A DNA stretch of 64,000 nucleotides from Alteribacillus bidgolensis (GTDB lineage Bacteria > Bacillota > Bacilli > Bacillales > Marinococcaceae). Where the stretch lies: assembly GCF_002886255.1 (NCBI RefSeq), contig NZ_KZ614149.1, forward strand, positions 4,275,272 to 4,339,271, read 5' to 3'. Position numbers and translations under genes: made by a program. Shown piece by piece: positions 61,331 through 64,000 of the stretch. Below the pieces are notes generated by a model. The model ran no database searches. It was not told the origin of the DNA and worked only from the letters and a program-made list of their open reading frames with translations. How positions within the stretch are numbered: the stretch's first letter is position 1; each line of letters starts with the position of its first letter.

Positions 61331-63100
61331 ATGATAGCTGAAGCGGAAAAATATTTGAAAGAATACTTTGGGTATGTTCAATTTCGCCGTGGACAGAAAA
61401 ACATTATAGAAAAAGTGTTTGAAAAGCAGCGTGTTCTAGGAGTCATGCCAACTGGGGGAGGAAAATCTTTATGTTATCAAATCCCGTCACTCCTACTAGA
61501 CGGATTAACCGTAGTAATTTCACCGTTAATCTCTTTGATGAAAGATCAGGTCGATGAAATAAACGAGGCAGGAATACCAGCCACTTACATAAATAGTTCT
61601 TTAACCTATGAAGAAACAGAACAATGCATGAAAGATTTGCAAAATGGAGAATATCGCTTGCTTTATTTAGCACCGGAAAGGTTAGAACACCAAGCTTTTT
61701 TACATAAAATAAAAAAAGTGCCTATTTCTTTGATTGCCATTGATGAAGCACATTGCCTTTCCCAATGGGGGCATGATTTTCGTCCAAGCTATCTTACTAT
61801 CCCGCGTTTTTTGGATTTTGCTGGCAGAAATATATCCGTACTGGCTCTTACAGCTACAGCAACGCCGCAAGTTTCTGCAGATATAAGCAGGGCTCTTTCC
61901 ATATCTGAAGATAATGTGATACTTACTGGTTTTAAAAGAGAAAACTTAACTTTTTCTGTTATTAAAGGACAGGATCGTGACAGTTATCTTACAGATTACA
62001 TCAAAAAACACCGTGAACAAGCAGGGATAGTTTATGCAGCGACAAGAAAAGAAGTGGAACGGCTCCATCATAAGTTTACAAATGAAAACATAAAAGCAGA
62101 AAAATATCATGGAGGAATGACTGCTGAAAACAGAGCTGTCGGCCAAGAGCGGTTTGTTTATGACGAGTCTAATGTAATGGTAGCAACAACTGCGTTTGGA
62201 ATGGGAATTAATAAATCAAATGTTCGCTTTGTGCTGCATGCACAGATGCCAAGAAATATTGAATCTTATTACCAAGAGGCAGGCAGAGCAGGAAGAGACG
62301 GATCAGAAAGTGATTGTATATTATTTTTTTCTCCAAAAGATATCCATACTCATCAATATTTAATTGAACAGTCTCGTTTGGATGAACCGCGTAAAGAGAT
62401 GGAATATAATAAATTAAGGCAGATGGTTAATTATTGTCATACGGAAGATTGCTTGCAAAACTATATTTTAAAATATTTTGGAGAAGAGCCTAAAGATACT
62501 TGTGGGACATGTCTTCATTGTACGGATGATCGATCGCTAAAGGATGCAACAACAGAAGCACAAATGGTGTTTTCTTGTGTGAAACGAATGAGAGAAAGGT
62601 ACGGGAAAACATTGGTTTCTCAAGTTCTTACCGGTTCATCTAATCAAAAACTCCGTCAATTAAGACTAGATACTTTGTCAACCTATGGATTGTTAAAAGA
62701 CCAATCACAAAAACAAGTAAATGAGTTTATTGACTTTTTACTAGCTCACCAATACCTTCAGCTCATAGAAGGAGCTTATCCAGTTCTTAAGCTGACTAAT
62801 CGTGCTCTCCATGTTTTAAAAGGGAAGCAGAAAGTGAAGAAAAAAGAAACATTAAAAGCGAAAAATGTGGACAAAGAAAATCCATTGTTTGAGGAATTGA
62901 GAAAAGAGCGAGCAGTTATAGCCAAACAGCAAGGAATAGCTCCTTATATGGTATTTTCTGATCGTACCCTCTTGGATATATGTGCCTATCTTCCTGCTGA
63001 TAAGACCCAATTACTCCAAATAAAAGGAGTAGGGAAACAAAAACTAGAATCGTATGGAGAAGTTTTTTTAGATATAATACATAGTCATAAAATAGAGTAA
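61331..63100 (+). CDS. recQ: ATP-dependent DNA helicase RecQ
   Basis: A 589-residue helicase. Motif 0 FRRGQ, Walker A MPTGGGKSLCYQIP, DEAH box IAIDEAHCLSQWGHDFRPSY, motif V/VI AFGMGINKSNVRFVLHAQMPRNIESYYQEAGRAGRDG, zinc cysteines in CGTCLHC, a winged-helix RQC domain, and a C-terminal HRDC domain (residues ~510-585). It unwinds DNA 3' to 5' in recombination repair. AGGAGGAAG precedes the ATG. Confidence 0.96.
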   Translation: MIAEAEKYLKEYFGYVQFRRGQKNIIEKVFEKQRVLGVMPTGGGKSLCYQIPSLLLDGLTVVISPLISLMKDQVDEINEAGIPATYINSSLTYEETEQCMKDLQNGEYRLLYLAPERLEHQAFLHKIKKVPISLIAIDEAHCLSQWGHDFRPSYLTIPRFLDFAGRNISVLALTATATPQVSADISRALSISEDNVILTGFKRENLTFSVIKGQDRDSYLTDYIKKHREQAGIVYAATRKEVERLHHKFTNENIKAEKYHGGMTAENRAVGQERFVYDESNVMVATTAFGMGINKSNVRFVLHAQMPRNIESYYQEAGRAGRDGSESDCILFFSPKDIHTHQYLIEQSRLDEPRKEMEYNKLRQMVNYCHTEDCLQNYILKYFGEEPKDTCGTCLHCTDDRSLKDATTEAQMVFSCVKRMRERYGKTLVSQVLTGSSNQKLRQLRLDTLSTYGLLKDQSQKQVNEFIDFLLAHQYLQLIEGAYPVLKLTNRALHVLKGKQKVKKKETLKAKNVDKENPLFEELRKERAVIAKQQGIAPYMVFSDRTLLDICAYLPADKTQLLQIKGVGKQKLESYGEVFLDIIHSHKIE

Positions 63101-63135
63101 TAAACTCATTATCAATTTCTTAGCATCTTGCATGA

Positions 63136-63232
63136 ATGGATATGCTGAATGAAAAAAGCCAAAGAAAGCGGATTAAATGTAGAAGACGTACGGAAATTCT
63201 TCATTCAATGGAATGAAGACGTCATAACATAA
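63136..63232 (+). pseudogene. Possible SinI-like anti-repressor remnant
   Basis: MDMLNE and, after skipping one A in a run of six (63152-63157), KAKESGLNVEDVRKFF and IQWNEDVIT form a SinI-type domain (A-K-E-x-G-L-x-x-x-x-V-R-x-F-F). SinI proteins bind SinR. The intact part from ATG 63149 gives 27 residues but lacks a ribosome binding site. A weak terminator AGGCCC/GGGGTCT follows (63232-63258). Confidence 0.4.
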
Positions 63233-63260
63233 AGGCCCGCAAGAGCAGGGGTCTTTTTTG

Positions 63261-63354
63261 TACTTTAGGAGAGTTTAACTTTATGAAAGGAATAAAGTAT
63301 AAGAAAAACGATGGCATCCGCCATAAGGACTTGGCGGCAAGCCAAGTTTTTCTA
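63261..63354 (+). repeat. Dispersed repeat family A, copy 8
   Basis: TACTTTAGGAGAGTTTAACTTT, GGAATAAAGTATAAG, ATCCGCCATAAGGACTTGGC and GCCAAGTTTTTCT. ACTTGGC/GCCAAGT is perfectly paired, with TT..AA replacing the TC..GA of other copies; CCGCC/GGCGG is kept. No gene is seen from here to 63512. Confidence 0.82.
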
Positions 63355-63512
63355 ATTGTCTGTTTGGCGCATCGCTAAAAATGTCACGACCTGCGGCATT
63401 GTCAGCGGTAGCAAATCCAATGCGTCGACATGTATGTTCTTAGGAGAAGTTTTTTGTTTGAACTCCCTCTTTTAAGTAATTGTACTTTTTCTTAATGTCC
63501 GGAAAAAGTAAA

Positions 63513-63536
63513 AAGAACTCTCCGGAGAGAGTTCTT
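63513..63536 (-). terminator. Terminator of the cold-shock gene
   Basis: AAGAACTCTC-CGGA-GAGAGTTCTT is a ten-pair hairpin, followed on the minus strand by TTTTACTTTTT. Confidence 0.9.
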
Positions 63537-63553
63537 TGGTTATTGGTTTTACA

Positions 63554-63754
63554 TTACTGTTTAGTTACATTTGCAGCTTGTGGGCCGCGGTCGCCTTCAA
63601 CGATTTCAAAGTTAACTTGCTGACCTTCTTCTAATGTTTTGAACCCTTCTTCTTGAATAGCAGAGAAGTGAACAAATACATCGTCTGCGCCTTCACGCTC
63701 AATAAATCCAAAACCTTTTTCTGCATTAAACCATTTAACTGTTCCTTGTTCCAT
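63554..63754 (-). CDS. Cold-shock protein (CspA family)
   Basis: A 66-residue single-domain RNA/DNA-binding protein: MEQGTVKWFNAEKGFGFIEREG with RNP1 (KGFGFIE) and DVFVHFSAI with RNP2, ending GPQAANVTKQ. The start at 63754 has AGGAGG upstream; the longer frame from 63784 has no ribosome binding site. It acts as an RNA chaperone. The leader upstream is long (no gene up to the window end), as is usual for cold-regulated csp mRNAs. Confidence 0.95.
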   Translation of the reverse strand: MEQGTVKWFNAEKGFGFIEREGADDVFVHFSAIQEEGFKTLEEGQQVNFEIVEGDRGPQAANVTKQ

Positions 63755-64000
63755 GTGATCCTCCTGTGTGCGAGATTTACGCACGAAATAAATTACTTAT
63801 CTTGCTAAACACTATGATCAAAGCGACCTCTGACCCTAGGTTACAAAATAGCAATTACATCTTATCATGTACTGAAAAGAATTGCAACTCCTTAAGCAAA
63901 CAAAATGTTATTTTTAATATTAAATGAACTTAGAATATGCAAAAAACGTTTATTATGGGGAGCAATAGAGGAATAACGATAATATACAAATTAGTTATAA

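Noticed and set aside
1..64000. CRISPR arrays, prophage, insertion sequences, integrases, rRNA
   Set aside because: No evenly spaced direct repeats, transposase, integrase or phage structural genes (apart from the HK97-fold encapsulin) and no rRNA sequence were seen.

Overview
The window is chromosomal DNA of a low-GC, endospore-forming member of the Bacillaceae. The evidence is the minor spore protein SspH, a cotJABC spore-coat operon, AGGAGG-type ribosome binding sites, many GTG and TTG starts, a B. subtilis-like RecQ, DUF2515, GutM and DctS/DctR-type genes. TRAP transporters and acidic secreted proteins suggest a saline or alkaline habitat; that is inference and no genus can be fixed.

Layout. 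1-5 kb: a sulfite-oxidase-like molybdoenzyme (cut by the window edge), sspH, a peroxiredoxin whose catalytic cysteine codon is TGA, a TetR regulator, a retropepsin-like protease with a small partner, and an aldo/keto reductase. 5-13.5 kb: an alcohol, aldehyde and acyl-CoA region with a decayed hbd tail, a frameshifted crt, an iron-type alcohol dehydrogenase, and a histidine kinase with a sigma-54 activator. Convergent to these is an adh-aldh operon preceded by a near-consensus sigma-54 promoter. 13.7-19.5 kb: a complete sorbitol PTS operon (SorC-type regulator, GutM, EIIC, EIIBC, EIIA, sorbitol-6-phosphate dehydrogenase, an aldolase and a HAD phosphatase). 20-28 kb: lysine 6-dehydrogenase with an aldehyde dehydrogenase, a TPR protein, and a GntR/ABC exporter operon. 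28.7-35.5 kb: a DctS/DctR two-component system with a DctP-type binding protein, followed by a TAXI-type TRAP transporter. 35.5-44 kb: secreted and membrane proteins and several pseudogenes.

44.2-46.8 kb holds an iron-storage encapsulin locus of the Firmicute IMEF type: cargo, T=4-type shell and a 2Fe-2S ferredoxin. Both cargo proteins carry the same loading peptide, and a Fur box sits in the divergent promoter. 48-54.3 kb: metE-nrdA-nrdB lie in one direction behind a single cobalamin riboswitch, so the B12-independent methionine synthase and class I ribonucleotide reductase can be switched together. 54.4-64 kb: a DNA glycosylase, a YeeE/YedE sulfur transporter, a sirtuin, tRNA-Leu(CAG), an ion-channel-like protein, cotJABC, a frameshifted PQQ sugar dehydrogenase, recQ and a cold-shock gene.

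The strongest candidate for something undescribed is the peroxiredoxin at 1702-2157. The reading frame is open on both sides of one TGA, the TGA stands exactly at the peroxidatic residue (T-P-G-TGA), and a hairpin matching the bacterial SECIS model follows at the right distance. It may be a selenoprotein; a simple nonsense mutation is the competing explanation, and the window has many broken genes. The second item is a dispersed ~95-bp repeat (eight copies) that ends in a terminator-like hairpin overlapping an alternative upstream hairpin, with compensatory base changes between copies.
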